Part shown: in pieces, positions 41,206 through 49,527 of the stretch
Position numbering within the stretch: the first letter of the stretch is position 1
Layout: every line of letters begins with the position of its first letter
Assembly (NCBI GenBank): GCA_902801295.1
Contig: CADCHN010000002.1
Span: 1 to 64,000, forward strand
DNA length: 64,000 nucleotides
Reading direction: 5' to 3'
Source of the DNA: Oscillospiraceae bacterium
GTDB lineage: Bacteria; Bacillota; Clostridia; Oscillospirales; Oscillospiraceae
Program-made: the position numbers and the translations under genes
The notes under the pieces: model-generated
Seen by the model: only the letters and a program-made list of their open reading frames with translations
Told to the model about the DNA's origin: nothing
The model's database searches: none

Positions 41206-41895
41206 TCAGCAGCAGAAGACTCGGCCGCCGCAGAGGGGACCGAGACAGAGGTTGGCCATGCAAAGACCCATGCACAGCCTGTCCAGCGGCAGGCCGCTGC
41301 GGTACTGGGTGCTGTAATTGGTGTAGAAATCGCCGCCGGACTGCAGCTGCTGCAGAAGCTCCCGGTACTCGGCGTTGTCCGGCTCGAGCGTGACGGCCTT
41401 TTTCGCGTCCTCCAGCGCGGCGATCTTGCTGCCCTGGTACATATGCGCGACCGCCGACAGGTAATACCAGCGCCCGTCGCGCTCCGCGGGATCGACGTTG
41501 CCGAGCGCGGTCAGCGCCTCGCGGTACATGCCGTTGCGGATGTAGCTGCGCGCGGCGGTATACTCGCTGCGCTCCTGCGGCTGCTGCTGGCGGGCCTGGT
41601 TGGCATAGGCGTTGTAAGCCTCCCAGGGGTCCCAGTAGTTATACTGCTGACCCGTGTACTGCTGCTGCCAGGCAGCGCCCTGCGCGCCTCCGTAGCCCGC
41701 GGTGCCGGGCTGCGCCGCGCCGCTCTTGATCTGGTCGTAGGCGGCGTTGATGTCGTTCATCTTCCGGGCGGCCTCTTCGTTGCCCGGGTTGCGGTCCGGG
41801 TGGTACTTCTTGGCCAGGTCCCGATATGCTTTTTTGATCTCCTCGTCGCTCGCCTCCGGCGAAACGCCGAGCACTTTATAGGGATCCTGAACCAT
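41206..41895 (-). CDS. J-domain protein with TPR-like region
   Basis: This 229-residue protein has an N-terminal J domain ([22 protein letters not shown], with [11 protein letters not shown] carrying the HPD motif) that stimulates DnaK ATPase. A Gln/Tyr-rich linker (about residues 80-115) and one or two TPR-like helical repeats ([20 protein letters not shown]) follow. The C terminus is Cys-rich ([14 protein letters not shown]). ATG 41895 follows AAGGGA. It overlaps the DUF5685-like gene by 20 bases and forms an operon with it and the zinc-ribbon gene. Confidence 0.85.
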   Translation of the reverse strand: MVQDPYKVLGVSPEASDEEIKKAYRDLAKKYHPDRNPGNEEAARKMNDINAAYDQIKSGAAQPGTAGYGGAQGAAWQQQYTGQQYNYWDPWEAYNAYANQARQQQPQERSEYTAARSYIRNGMYREALTALGNVDPAERDGRWYYLSAVAHMYQGSKIAALEDAKKAVTLEPDNAEYRELLQQLQSGGDFYTNYSTQYRSGLPLDRLCMGLCMANLCLGPLCGGRVFCC

Positions 41896-42721
41896 GAACG
41901 GTCCCTTCCTCATTCCCGAATTTTTGATCAAAGGCGGCCCAGAGACCGGCGCAGAGGATGTTCTGCATCAGTCCCGCGTCCTGCACCAGCGGCAGTGCGT
42001 CAAAAGCGCGCACCGCGTCGGCCAGCAGCATCTTCAGGATATCCCGAAAACACCCTGCGTTATTCATGCCATAGCGCCGGCGCAGGGGATTGTATCGCCC
42101 GAGCAGCGCATCCTTTTCCAGATCCATGCAGGCGTCCAGAATGTAGATGAAACGTCCGAGCGCATTTCCCATCGCCCGCAGATGCTTCGCCCAGCGATCC
42201 TCCCGCCGGACGAACAGCTCCGCCATCAGCGCGCCGAAGCAGGCTGCCGCGGCGTCCGGGTCGGCCTCGCCGGCCGTTTCCAGCTCGCCCAGCGCACGCA
42301 GCCCGCGCTCAATGGCCTCGCATTGCCGCGGCCAGAGCGTCTGCACCTTTCGATACGACCGCTTGAGCGCGGCGGATTCAGCCAGCGCGAGGGGCGATGC
42401 GTCGTCATGCCAGTTGTCCAGGCACTTGTTGTAGGCCAGAGCAATCGTCAGGTCCGCGGCGTAATCGCTGTTTTCGCTGCGCTGCCAGGGGCGAGGCACA
42501 CGCGGATGCGCGATGCAGGTCTCCTCGCCCTGCCGCAGCTCCGGCTCGTCGAGCGAGTCGAGCAGCAGCACCAGAAAGCACATGTCGTAGTTGAGTGCCA
42601 GGCGCCCGAGCTGCCCGTGCCGCTCCTTCAGGCTGCGGCAGAGGCCGCAGTAGCAGGCCCGATAGCGCGCGAGCTGCTCGGGTGTGAGCAGCTCGGTTTG
42701 CGCGGTCAGATAGCCGAACAT
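41876..42721 (-). CDS. DUF5685-like helical protein
   Basis: This 281-residue, largely alpha-helical protein begins [20 protein letters not shown] and contains an early CYCGLCRSL cysteine motif, [14 protein letters not shown], and aspartate-rich [10 protein letters not shown] and [12 protein letters not shown]. The paired acidic motifs recall the metal-binding helices of isoprenoid-type or DUF5685 proteins common in Clostridia; the catalytic role, if any, is unknown. The initiator shares one base with the stop of the zinc-ribbon gene (TGATG), and it overlaps the J-domain gene downstream, so the three are co-translated. Confidence 0.65.
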   Translation of the reverse strand: MFGYLTAQTELLTPEQLARYRACYCGLCRSLKERHGQLGRLALNYDMCFLVLLLDSLDEPELRQGEETCIAHPRVPRPWQRSENSDYAADLTIALAYNKCLDNWHDDASPLALAESAALKRSYRKVQTLWPRQCEAIERGLRALGELETAGEADPDAAAACFGALMAELFVRREDRWAKHLRAMGNALGRFIYILDACMDLEKDALLGRYNPLRRRYGMNNAGCFRDILKMLLADAVRAFDALPLVQDAGLMQNILCAGLWAAFDQKFGNEEGTVHGSGSL

Positions 42722-43125
42722 CAGCTTTTGCGGGTGAAGGAGCTGCCGCACTTGCGGCAGACGATGCGGATCTTGCCGCGGCCCTTCGGCACGCGCAGCG
42801 TGGTGTGGCACGAGGGGCAGGTGAAGAAGCGGTAGTCCCGGCGCTGATCCCAGCGGGTCTTCTGCCGGCGGAACCAGCCCGTCACCTGATAGCGGCGGCG
42901 CAGATACCGCGCGTTTTCCGCCTGGCGGCGCGCCAGATTCTTCGAGAGCATCCGAACCCACGACAGAATCAGCAGCGCCAGAGCGACGCCGTTGAGAAAG
43001 CTGCCGATGCCGCCGCGGATGATGCCGCCCAAAACGATCAGCACCAGGCACAGCACCATCAGAAAGATGTTCAGCTGATCCTGGCCGTTGCGGCCGATCA
43101 TAAACCTTGCAATGCGTTGTCTCAT
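42721..43125 (-). CDS. Membrane protein with C-terminal zinc ribbon
   Basis: This 134-residue protein has two hydrophobic helices (about residues 20-38 and 42-60), a basic Arg-rich linker, and a zinc-ribbon CPSCHTTLRVPKGRGK...CRKCGSSF. The ribbon is of the MJ0042/zinc-finger type that often recruits partners or nucleic acids. It opens the operon with the DUF5685-like and J-domain genes. ATG follows AGGTGAGACT. Function unknown. Confidence 0.75.
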   Translation of the reverse strand: MRQRIARFMIGRNGQDQLNIFLMVLCLVLIVLGGIIRGGIGSFLNGVALALLILSWVRMLSKNLARRQAENARYLRRRYQVTGWFRRQKTRWDQRRDYRFFTCPSCHTTLRVPKGRGKIRIVCRKCGSSFTRKS

Positions 43126-43206
43126 AGTCTCACCTGACTTAAGGATCTTAATACCTGTATTGTAACAGCTTCCGCAGGCAAAACATCAAATAATTGTAAA
43201 TAATCT

Positions 43207-44274
43207 TCAGTTTTTCTTTGACCGCTCCGCCATCGACAGCAGTACGATCTGCTCGCAGAGCTCGCCGTAGCTGATGCCGGCCTCGGCGGCGGCCTTGGGG
43301 ATGAGGCTCGCGGGCGTCATGCCGGGCAGAGTGTTGACCTCGAGGCACCAGGCGCGGCCCTCGCGATCCAGCAGGAAATCGGCGCGGGAATAGACGGCCA
43401 GACCCAGCGCGCGGTGCAGCTTCAGGGCGGCCTCACTCAGCAGCTCACGCTCAGCCTCGGTGATCGGGGCAGGGCAAAGCTCGCGCGCACCCTCGCTGCC
43501 GGACTGGTACTTCGCCACGTAGTCAAAGCTGCTTCCCTCCGGCGGAACGATTTCGATCGGACAGAGGCAGCGCCCGTCCAGCACGGGCACCGTGAGCTCG
43601 CGGCCGCTGATCTTCTCCTCCACCACGGCGTGGTCGCCGTAAGGCAGCAGCTCAGTCAGCGCCGTCGCCAGCTCCTCACGCGTATCCGGCAGCGCCACGC
43701 CGATCGACGAGCCGCCGTTGACGATCTTGACCGCGCAGGGCACCGGAAGCGTCTCGGCAAGGCGGGGGATATCCGCCGCGGTGAAGCGCAGATCCTGCCA
43801 GCGTGGGGTGCGGATGGAGTTTGCCTCCATGATGCGCTTGGTGACGGATTTGTCCATCGCCATGGCGCTGGAAAGGTGGTCGGAGCCGGTATAGGGCACG
43901 CCCAGCAGGTCAAGCGCGGCCTGAATCTTGCCGTCCTCGCCGTCGGCCCCGTGCAGGCCGAGAAACACACAGTCGGCCATCTGGCAGACGTCCAGCACGC
44001 CCTTGCCGATGCGGCTCGGACTCTTCCAGCGGCGGGAGGCCTTCACAGCCTCCAGATCCGGTGCGCTGTGGCCGATGTTCGCAGCGCCGCAGAGCCCGTC
44101 GGGCTCGTCAAAGACTTTTTCCAGCGGGCCGGCATAGTTCTCCAGCCCGAAATACAGATCAACAAACACGGCCTGATGCCCGCGCTCGCGCAGCGCCCGG
44201 CACACGGAGGTCGCGGTAACCAGCGAGACGGCGCGCTCGGTGCTGACGCCGCCGCCCAATACGACAATTTTCAT
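43207..44274 (-). CDS. ddl: D-alanine--D-alanine ligase
   Basis: This 355-residue ATP-grasp enzyme makes D-Ala-D-Ala for peptidoglycan. It has LGGGVSTERAVSLVTA at the N terminus, GLHGADGEDGKIQAALDLLGVPYTG split over two motifs, PCAVKIVNGGSSIGV (ATP loop), and LEVNTLPGMTPASLIPKAA with Mg-binding Glu and Asn. The residue that sets D-Ala versus D-lactate specificity could not be judged safely. ATG 44274 is preferred over GTG 44283, which is too close to the AGGAA site. It stands alone. Confidence 0.92.
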   Translation of the reverse strand: MKIVVLGGGVSTERAVSLVTATSVCRALRERGHQAVFVDLYFGLENYAGPLEKVFDEPDGLCGAANIGHSAPDLEAVKASRRWKSPSRIGKGVLDVCQMADCVFLGLHGADGEDGKIQAALDLLGVPYTGSDHLSSAMAMDKSVTKRIMEANSIRTPRWQDLRFTAADIPRLAETLPVPCAVKIVNGGSSIGVALPDTREELATALTELLPYGDHAVVEEKISGRELTVPVLDGRCLCPIEIVPPEGSSFDYVAKYQSGSEGARELCPAPITEAERELLSEAALKLHRALGLAVYSRADFLLDREGRAWCLEVNTLPGMTPASLIPKAAAEAGISYGELCEQIVLLSMAERSKKN

Positions 44275-44333
44275 GGAACGCACTTCCTTTCACACCCGTA
44301 TAAGATAGCACGTTTGCCGCCCATGCACAAGAG

Positions 44334-44372
44334 AAAAGAAGCGGAGCTTTTGGAAAAAGCTCCGCTTCTTTT
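44334..44372 (-). terminator. Terminator after the SurA-N-like gene
   Basis: AAAAGAAGCGGAGCTTTT (44334-44351) and its complement (44355-44372) form an 18-bp stem with a three-base loop, five bases past the stop, with TTCTTTTCTC on the 3' side of the minus strand. Confidence 0.85.
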
Positions 44373-44376
44373 CTGC

Positions 44377-44937
44377 TTAAAAATAATACTCGATCTCGTC
44401 CCGATGGCGCTCGATCAGGCCGTCGATCTTGTCGCTGACGGCGCGGCTGACCTCCTCCGGCAGCCGGTCCAGGTCAAAATCCAGGCCGTGCTCAGCGCAG
44501 TAGTCGCGGGCCAGCAGCTCCTGCACGCGCTCGAGCGTGAGCTTGCTGAGCGCCTGCTGCTTCAACAGATCCAGATAGCCCGTCAGGCTGCCGCCGAGTG
44601 TGCGCAGATAATCTTCCAGCGAGCTTTTGCCGTCCGGCAGCGGCAGCTCGGAGAGCTTTTTCGCCGCCTCACTCTCGCTGACCGTGACGCCGAGAGCCTT
44701 CGCCTCGTCGCGCAGGATATAGCCCTGCAAAATCCGGTCCACGAGCGTCCGGTCGTCGGCCGCGCCTTTTTCGCCCAGCAGCGTCAGCACCGAGCGGAGC
44801 TGCTCGACCTGCTTCCAGGTGACCTCCTGCTGGCGGTAGCGCGCGGCGACGCCGTCGCGCTGCGGCGCCAGCCAGAGCTTGTAGGCGACCAGTCCGGCCA
44901 GCACCAGCACGACAATGAAAATCAGCTTCTTTTTCAC
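44377..44937 (-). CDS. Membrane-anchored SurA N-terminal-like chaperone domain
   Basis: This 186-residue protein begins with a signal-anchor (KLIFIVVLVLAGLVAYKLWLA) and continues with an alpha-helical domain like the N-terminal part of SurA/PrsA/trigger-factor-type chaperones (RILQGYILRDEAKALGVTVSESEAAKKL as several short motifs). The parvulin PPIase domain is absent, so it would be a chaperone or inhibitor without isomerase activity. The initiator is GTG, six bases after GGGAG. It lies between two hairpins after nfnB and is probably transcribed on its own or by read-through. Confidence 0.7.
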   Translation of the reverse strand: MKKKLIFIVVLVLAGLVAYKLWLAPQRDGVAARYRQQEVTWKQVEQLRSVLTLLGEKGAADDRTLVDRILQGYILRDEAKALGVTVSESEAAKKLSELPLPDGKSSLEDYLRTLGGSLTGYLDLLKQQALSKLTLERVQELLARDYCAEHGLDFDLDRLPEEVSRAVSDKIDGLIERHRDEIEYYF

Positions 44938-44956
44938 ACTTTGCTCCCGATAAACT

Positions 44957-44991
44957 CCGCCGCTGTCTTCCGAAGGGGAGGACAGCGGCGG
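44957..44991 (-). terminator. Terminator after nfnB
   Basis: CCGCCGCTGTC (44957-44967) pairs perfectly with GACAGCGGCGG (44981-44991). Only a short AGTTTATC follows on the minus strand, so termination may be partial and feed the SurA-N-like gene. Confidence 0.6.
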
Positions 44992-44997
44992 CCTGAA

Positions 44998-46578
44998 TTA
45001 CTGTTCCTTGCTGCGGATGTACTCGTCGATGCTCTTGGCGCCGGTCTTGCCCGCGCCCATGGCGAGGATGACTGTCGCGGCGCCGGTGACGGCGTCGCCG
45101 CCGGCGAACACGCCCTCGCGGCTGGTGCGGCCGCCCTCGTCGGCCTCAATGCCGCCCTTGCGGGTGGTGGCCAGACCCGGCGTGGTGGAGCGGATCAGCG
45201 GGTTAGGGCTGGTGCCGATGGCGATGATGACGGCGTCTACGTCCAACACCCAGTTGCTGCCCTCGACGGGGACGGGCTTGCGGCGGCCCTTTTCGTCGGG
45301 CTCGCCCAGCTCCTGGCGGACAAGCTCGATGCCGACCACGTGGCCGTTCTCGTCGCCCACGATGGCGGCGGGGTTGTTGAGCAGGTTGAACTCAATGCCC
45401 TCGGCCTCGGCGTGCTCGACCTCCTCCTTACGGGCGGGCAGCTCGTCCCGGCCGCGGCGGTAGGTGATGTACACGTGCTCGGCGCCCAGACGCTTGGCCA
45501 CGCGGGCAGCGTCCATGGCGACGTTGCCGGCGCCGACGACGGCGACGCGCTTGAAGTGCTTGATCGGCGTGTCATAGTCGTCACGGTAGGCCTTCATGAG
45601 GTTGACACGGGTGAGGAACTCGTTGGCGGAATATACGCCCAGCAGGTTCTCGCCGGGCACGTGGGTAAACTGCGGCAGGCCGGCGCCCGAGCCGATGAAC
45701 ACGGCCTCGAAGCCGTCCTCAAACAGCTCGTCGACGGTGATGGACTTGCCGATGATGGCGTTGGTGACGATCTTGACGCCCATCTTCTCGAGCAGGGCGA
45801 TCTCCTCGGCCACGATCTCCTTCGGCAGACGGAACTGCGGGATGCCGTAGACCAGCACGCCGCCGGCCTTGTGGAAGGCCTCAAACACGGTCACGTCATA
45901 GCCGAGCTTGGCCAGGTCGCCCGCACAGGACAGACCCGCGGGGCCGGAGCCGATCACCGCGATGCGGTGACCGTTGGAGGCGGGCTTGGTCGGCGCGGGC
46001 TTGTTCTTCTGAGCCATGTGCCAGTCAGCGACAAAGCGCTCCAGACGGCCGATGGCCACGCTCTCGCCCTTCACGCCGCGCACGCACTTGGACTCGCACT
46101 GTTTCTCCTGCGGGCAGACGCGGCCGCTGATGGCGGGCAGGGCGTTGGTGCTGGTGATGATCTTGTAGGCTTCTTCAAACTCGCCCTCGGCGACCTTGGC
46201 GATAAACTCCGGGATCCGGACGGACACCGGGCAGCCGGTGCGGCAGCGGGGATTCTTGCAGTTGAGGCAGCGGCGCGCCTCGGCGATCGCCAGCTCCGGC
46301 GTGTAACCCAGGGCGACCTCGTCGAAGTTCGTGGCGCGGATCACGGGATCCTGCTCGGGCATGGAGTGCTTCAGCAGCTGCCTGGCTGCGATGGTTTCAA
46401 CCACAAAATCCTTGAAATGCGGGATGCGGGCCTCAACACCGGCTATACCGCCGTCTTCGGAAGAGGCGATGATCTTATCCAGCGTTTTCGCGTCGTCGGC
46501 TTTGCTGGGCACGTCGAAAGACGTCACCAGGGGACGGCCTTTGGCGTCATACTCAACCTTCGTCAGCTTATCAGGCAT
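44998..46578 (-). CDS. nfnB: NADH-dependent ferredoxin:NADP oxidoreductase, NADP-binding large subunit
   Basis: This 526-residue flavoprotein matches NfnB/GltA-type proteins. Two cysteine motifs near residues 110-125 (CLNCKNPRCRTGC) and 160-175 (CPQEKQCESKC) ligate [4Fe-4S] clusters. Then come FAD-binding IAVIGSGPAGLSCAGDLA, NADP-binding VAVVGAGNVAMDAARVA and the terminal GVFAGGDAVTGAATV. With NfnA it couples NADPH, NADH and ferredoxin by flavin-based electron bifurcation. It is ~60-70 residues longer at the N terminus than typical NfnB. The ATG at 46578 follows GGAGGTAAGAGAA and overlaps nfnA by eight bases. The alternative is the beta-type glutamate synthase subunit; the partner gene argues against it. 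Confidence 0.9.
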   Translation of the reverse strand: MPDKLTKVEYDAKGRPLVTSFDVPSKADDAKTLDKIIASSEDGGIAGVEARIPHFKDFVVETIAARQLLKHSMPEQDPVIRATNFDEVALGYTPELAIAEARRCLNCKNPRCRTGCPVSVRIPEFIAKVAEGEFEEAYKIITSTNALPAISGRVCPQEKQCESKCVRGVKGESVAIGRLERFVADWHMAQKNKPAPTKPASNGHRIAVIGSGPAGLSCAGDLAKLGYDVTVFEAFHKAGGVLVYGIPQFRLPKEIVAEEIALLEKMGVKIVTNAIIGKSITVDELFEDGFEAVFIGSGAGLPQFTHVPGENLLGVYSANEFLTRVNLMKAYRDDYDTPIKHFKRVAVVGAGNVAMDAARVAKRLGAEHVYITYRRGRDELPARKEEVEHAEAEGIEFNLLNNPAAIVGDENGHVVGIELVRQELGEPDEKGRRKPVPVEGSNWVLDVDAVIIAIGTSPNPLIRSTTPGLATTRKGGIEADEGGRTSREGVFAGGDAVTGAATVILAMGAGKTGAKSIDEYIRSKEQ

Positions 46579-47437
46579 TTCTCTTACCTCCTGTGATCCG
46601 GCAGATGTGCTGCGCGGCCTCGTCCTGCTCGTCCTTGTAGAAGGAGGCGCGCTTGATGAGAGAATCGAAGTCCACCTGGTGGGCGTCGAAGTCCGGGCCG
46701 TCCACGCAGGCAAACTTGGTCTCGCCGCCGACAATGACGCGGCAGCAGCCGCACATGCCGGTGCCGTCGACCATGATGGGGTCGAGGGAGATGATGGTGC
46801 TGATGCCGTAGGGGCGGGTGACCTCGGCCAGGAACTTCATCATGATATCCGGGCCGATGGCGATCACGCGGTCAAACTGAGGGCGGCCCTCGGCGATGTT
46901 CTGCTCGATTTCGTTCTTGAGGAACACGGTGGTGAAGCCCTTTTCCCCGTAAGTGCCGTCGTCGGTGCACATGATGAGCTTGTCGGAGACGGCCTTGAGC
47001 TCGTCCTTCAAAATGACGATGTCCGCGCTGCGGAAGCCGCCGATGAAGGTGACCTCGATGCCGCGCTCGTGCATCTCCTTGGCGATGGGGTAGGCAATGG
47101 CGCAGCCGACGCCGCCGCCGACGACGCAGACCTTCTTCAGACCTTCCATCTCGGTGGCCTTGCCGAGCGGGCCGACAAAGTCGCTGATATAATCGCCCTG
47201 CTCCACGGTGTGCAGCATCTTCGTGGTGCGGCCGGCAGCCTGCACCATGACGGTGACGGTGCCCTTTTCGCGGTCATAGCCGGCGACAGACACGGGAACA
47301 CGTTCGCCCTGTTCGTCCAGACGGAACACGACGAACTGACCGGCCCGCGCGTGGCGGGCAACCAGGGGCGCCTCGATCTCAAAGAGGCAGATCGTTTTGG
47401 CGTCGTTCAAGAAGCGCTTGGTAACTACCTTGTACAT
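46571..47437 (-). CDS. nfnA: NADH-dependent ferredoxin:NADP oxidoreductase, NADH-binding small subunit
   Basis: This 288-residue protein belongs to the ferredoxin-NADP reductase/dihydroorotate dehydrogenase electron-transfer family. It shows the FAD-binding RVPVSVAGYDRE, the NAD-binding VCVVGGGVGCAIAYPIA and a cysteine set (DGTGMCGCCRV...FACVDGPDF) that binds a [2Fe-2S] cluster. In NfnA this is the NADH site of the bifurcating complex. It is encoded directly before nfnB with an eight-base overlap and has a good promoter. Confidence 0.92.
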   Translation of the reverse strand: MYKVVTKRFLNDAKTICLFEIEAPLVARHARAGQFVVFRLDEQGERVPVSVAGYDREKGTVTVMVQAAGRTTKMLHTVEQGDYISDFVGPLGKATEMEGLKKVCVVGGGVGCAIAYPIAKEMHERGIEVTFIGGFRSADIVILKDELKAVSDKLIMCTDDGTYGEKGFTTVFLKNEIEQNIAEGRPQFDRVIAIGPDIMMKFLAEVTRPYGISTIISLDPIMVDGTGMCGCCRVIVGGETKFACVDGPDFDAHQVDFDSLIKRASFYKDEQDEAAQHICRITGGKRNA

Positions 47438-47494
47438 CTTTACACCTCGACGTTGTTTTACTGTATTTGATAATTGCTTGGCAAACTATTTTAT

Positions 47495-47523
47495 ATTGTA
47501 CATGATCGCATGCGTAAAGTCAA
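47495..47523 (-). promoter_or_regulatory. Promoter of nfnAB
   Basis: TTGACT (47518-47523) and TACAAT (47495-47500) are 17 bases apart on the minus strand, ~58 bases before the nfnA start. Confidence 0.75.
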
Positions 47524-47587
47524 ATGAAAACATGCGAAAAACCTTGAAAAAAAGGGCAATTTTGCTTTAGCAAATAAAATGAATAAA

Positions 47588-47613
47588 GCCCGGGGCCGGA
47601 GCGGCCGCCGGGC
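47588..47613 (-). terminator. Terminator after the dCMP deaminase gene
   Basis: GCCCGGGGCCG (from 47588) pairs with CGGCCGCCGGGC (to 47613) with one bulge, and the minus strand continues TTTATTCATTTTATTT. Confidence 0.75.
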
Positions 47614-47626
47614 GGAAAGGGCAGGG

Positions 47627-48109
47627 TCAGAGGTCAAAGATGCTGTCGTCGTTTTCGATCCAGTCGCTGACGGGGATCGTGCGGTAGAGCTTTTCGTCCA
47701 CGCGGATCACCACCCGGTCGATGCCGGCGTTGATGATCTGGCGCTTGCACATCGAGCAGCACATGGCGTCGGGCAGCAAATCGTTTGTGCGCGCGTCGCG
47801 CCCGACGAGATAGAGCGTCGAGCCGATCATGTCCCGGCGGGAGGCGGAGATGATGGCGTTGGCCTCGGCGTGCACGCTGCGGCAGAGCTCGTAGCGCTCG
47901 CCGGAGGGAATGTGCAGCTTTTCTCGGGTGCAGCCGCCCAGGTCGGAGCAGTTGCGGCGGCCGCGCGGCGCGCCGTTATAGCCGGTGGAAATGATCTCGT
48001 CGTTGCGCACGATGATGGCGCCGTATTTACGCCGCAGGCAGGTGGAGCGTTCGAGCACGGAATCGGCGATATCCAGATAATAGTTCTGCTTACTGGTACG
48101 GTTGTCCAT
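47627..48109 (-). CDS. dCMP deaminase family protein
   Basis: This 160-residue protein has the cytidine/deoxycytidylate deaminase zinc motif: HAEAN (His and catalytic Glu) and PDAMCCSMCKR (two Cys ligands). The early GAIIVRNDEIISTGYNGAPRG and a CTREKLHIPSGERYELC insertion match ComEB/dCMP deaminases, which make dUMP for dTTP synthesis. ATG 48109 follows GGAGGTGCTCT. The frame stays open far upstream, but that part is antisense to queH and not coding. Confidence 0.9.
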   Translation of the reverse strand: MDNRTSKQNYYLDIADSVLERSTCLRRKYGAIIVRNDEIISTGYNGAPRGRRNCSDLGGCTREKLHIPSGERYELCRSVHAEANAIISASRRDMIGSTLYLVGRDARTNDLLPDAMCCSMCKRQIINAGIDRVVIRVDEKLYRTIPVSDWIENDDSIFDL

Positions 48110-48208
48110 AGAGCACCTCCGGGGGCGTTTTTCTTTATCATAGCCTATTTCTGCGAAGTTTTCAAGAATGAGTAGCTTTTTTCTGCAAAGGGTGGTAATA
48201 TAAATCCC

Positions 48209-48832
48209 ATGAACAGGAATTATCAGAAAGAACTGGACCGCATCATCCGGAATCTGGACGGCAGACGTCCCCGCGTGCTGCTGCACAGCTGCTGCGGCCC
48301 CTGCTCCAGCGCCGTGCTGGAGTACCTGACGCAATACTTTGACATCAGCCTCCTGTGGTACAATCCCAACCTGTACCCGCAGGAGGAATTTGAACGCCGC
48401 TATCGGACGCAGCTCGAACTGATCGAGAAAATGGGATTGAAGGATCGGGTCGAGGTCGTGGCGGAGGACTGGCGGCCGGAGGAGTATCGAGCCGCCGCCT
48501 CCGGGCTTGAAAACGAGCCGGAGGGCGGAAAACGCTGCACCGAGTGCTTTCGCCTGCGCCTGCGGGAGACTGCGCGGATCGCGGCGATGCGCGGCTTTGA
48601 CTATTTCTGCACCACGCTGACGCTCTCGCGTCACAAGGACGCCGTGCGCATCAACGCGCTCGGCGAGGAGATCGGCAGGGAAGCGGGCGTTGCCTGGCTG
48701 CCCTCGGACTTCAAAAAACAGGGGCGCGAGATGCGCTCGACGGAGCTGGCCGAGTTTTACGGCCTCTACCGCCAGCTCTACTGCGGCTGCGAATACTCCC
48801 TGCACAAGCGGGAGGAGCACGCGGCGGAATAA
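48209..48832 (+). CDS. queH: Epoxyqueuosine reductase QueH
   Basis: This 207-residue protein reduces epoxyqueuosine to queuosine in tRNA, replacing QueG in many Firmicutes. Its cysteine motifs are complete: LHSCCGPCSSAVLEYL near residue 27, GKRCTECFRLRL near 107 and YCGCEYS near 190, which bind a [4Fe-4S] cluster and an adjacent mononuclear metal. It is followed by the preQ1 riboswitch and queT, so import and last-step enzymes of queuosine salvage are neighbours. Confidence 0.95.
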   Translation: MNRNYQKELDRIIRNLDGRRPRVLLHSCCGPCSSAVLEYLTQYFDISLLWYNPNLYPQEEFERRYRTQLELIEKMGLKDRVEVVAEDWRPEEYRAAASGLENEPEGGKRCTECFRLRLRETARIAAMRGFDYFCTTLTLSRHKDAVRINALGEEIGREAGVAWLPSDFKKQGREMRSTELAEFYGLYRQLYCGCEYSLHKREEHAAE

Positions 48833-48842
48833 GCTGTTCAAA

Positions 48843-48956
48843 AAGCAGGTTTCCACACCCTGCTTTGGCCTCATGGCCGGATCAAAAAATGGAGCCGCGG
48901 TGTCGTGCGGTATTCAAGGATCCTCCATGCGGCCGTCATAAAAAATGGAGGTATCC
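48843..48956 (+). promoter_or_regulatory. preQ1-I-type riboswitch with ribosome-site switch
   Basis: The aptamer has P1 AAGCAGG (48843-48849)/CCTGCTT (48859-48865), a loop UUUCCACAC with the class-typical ACACCC, an extra GGCC/GGCC hairpin (48867-48878), an A-run (48884-48889) and UGGA (48890-48893) that can pair with loop UCCA (48852-48855) as the pseudoknot. Downstream CCTCCAT (48922-48928) is complementary both to ATGGAG at 48889-48894 and to the ribosome site ATGGAGG at 48945-48951. Ligand binding would hold the first copy and let CCTCCAT mask the ribosome site of queT. No terminator is seen, so control is probably at translation. Confidence 0.75.
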
Positions 48957-48961
48957 GAAAC

Positions 48962-49495
48962 ATGAAAGAAAGCACTGCCCTTCGTATCGCCGCCTCGGCG
49001 ATCATCGCCGCGGCCTACGCCGTGCTCACCATCGTCCTCGCGCCGATCAGCTACGGCCCCGTTCAGTTTCGCGTGAGCGAGGCGCTCACCGTCCTGCCCT
49101 TCCTGATGCCCGGCACGGTCTGGGGCGTTTTCGCCGGTTGCATCATCGCCAATCTCTATACCGGCAGCGTTCTCGACATCGTGTTCGGCTCGCTGGCTAC
49201 CCTGCTGGCCGCCCTGCTGACGGCCTGGTTCGGCAAAAAGGGCAACACGGTCAAGAACCGCCTGCTCGGCTGCCTGATGCCGGTTCTGTTTAACGCTGTC
49301 ATCGTCGGCGCGGTGCTCACCTGGGGCTACTTGTTTCAGGAGTTTCCCAGCCCGCTGCTGTCCTACGGCTTCAACGCCCTCACCGTCGGTCTCGGCGAGG
49401 CGGGCGTGCTGTATCTGATCGGCTATACGCTGCTTAAGCAGCTGCCGAAGATCAAGTCTATCCGTGAATATATCGAACGAGTGAACCAAAAATAA
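48962..49495 (+). CDS. queT: ECF transporter S component QueT
   Basis: This 177-residue protein has about five to six membrane helices and the QueT pattern (AASAIIAAAYAVLTIV, PISYGPVQFRVSEALTVLPF, NLYTG, GEAGVLYLIGY). It is the substrate-specific subunit that imports a queuosine precursor with the shared ECF energizing module, encoded elsewhere. The ATG at 48962 lies ten bases after GGAGG and behind the preQ1 riboswitch; the 19 upstream in-frame codons run through riboswitch sequence. Confidence 0.93.
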   Translation: MKESTALRIAASAIIAAAYAVLTIVLAPISYGPVQFRVSEALTVLPFLMPGTVWGVFAGCIIANLYTGSVLDIVFGSLATLLAALLTAWFGKKGNTVKNRLLGCLMPVLFNAVIVGAVLTWGYLFQEFPSPLLSYGFNALTVGLGEAGVLYLIGYTLLKQLPKIKSIREYIERVNQK

Positions 49496-49527
49496 CCCCG
49501 CTTCAGCCGGGGTGAAAGGAGCAGCCC

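Noticed and set aside
44998..46578. Glutamate synthase small subunit
   Set aside because: The family is shared, but the adjacent overlapping NfnA-type partner and absence of gltB favour NfnB.
43414..46596. Very long plus-strand open frame (over 1,000 codons) opposite ddl, the SurA-N-like gene and nfnB
   Set aside because: It is antisense to three clear genes, crosses their terminators, has low-complexity Ala/Gly/His-rich translation and no ribosome site; it reflects GC-rich codon bias.
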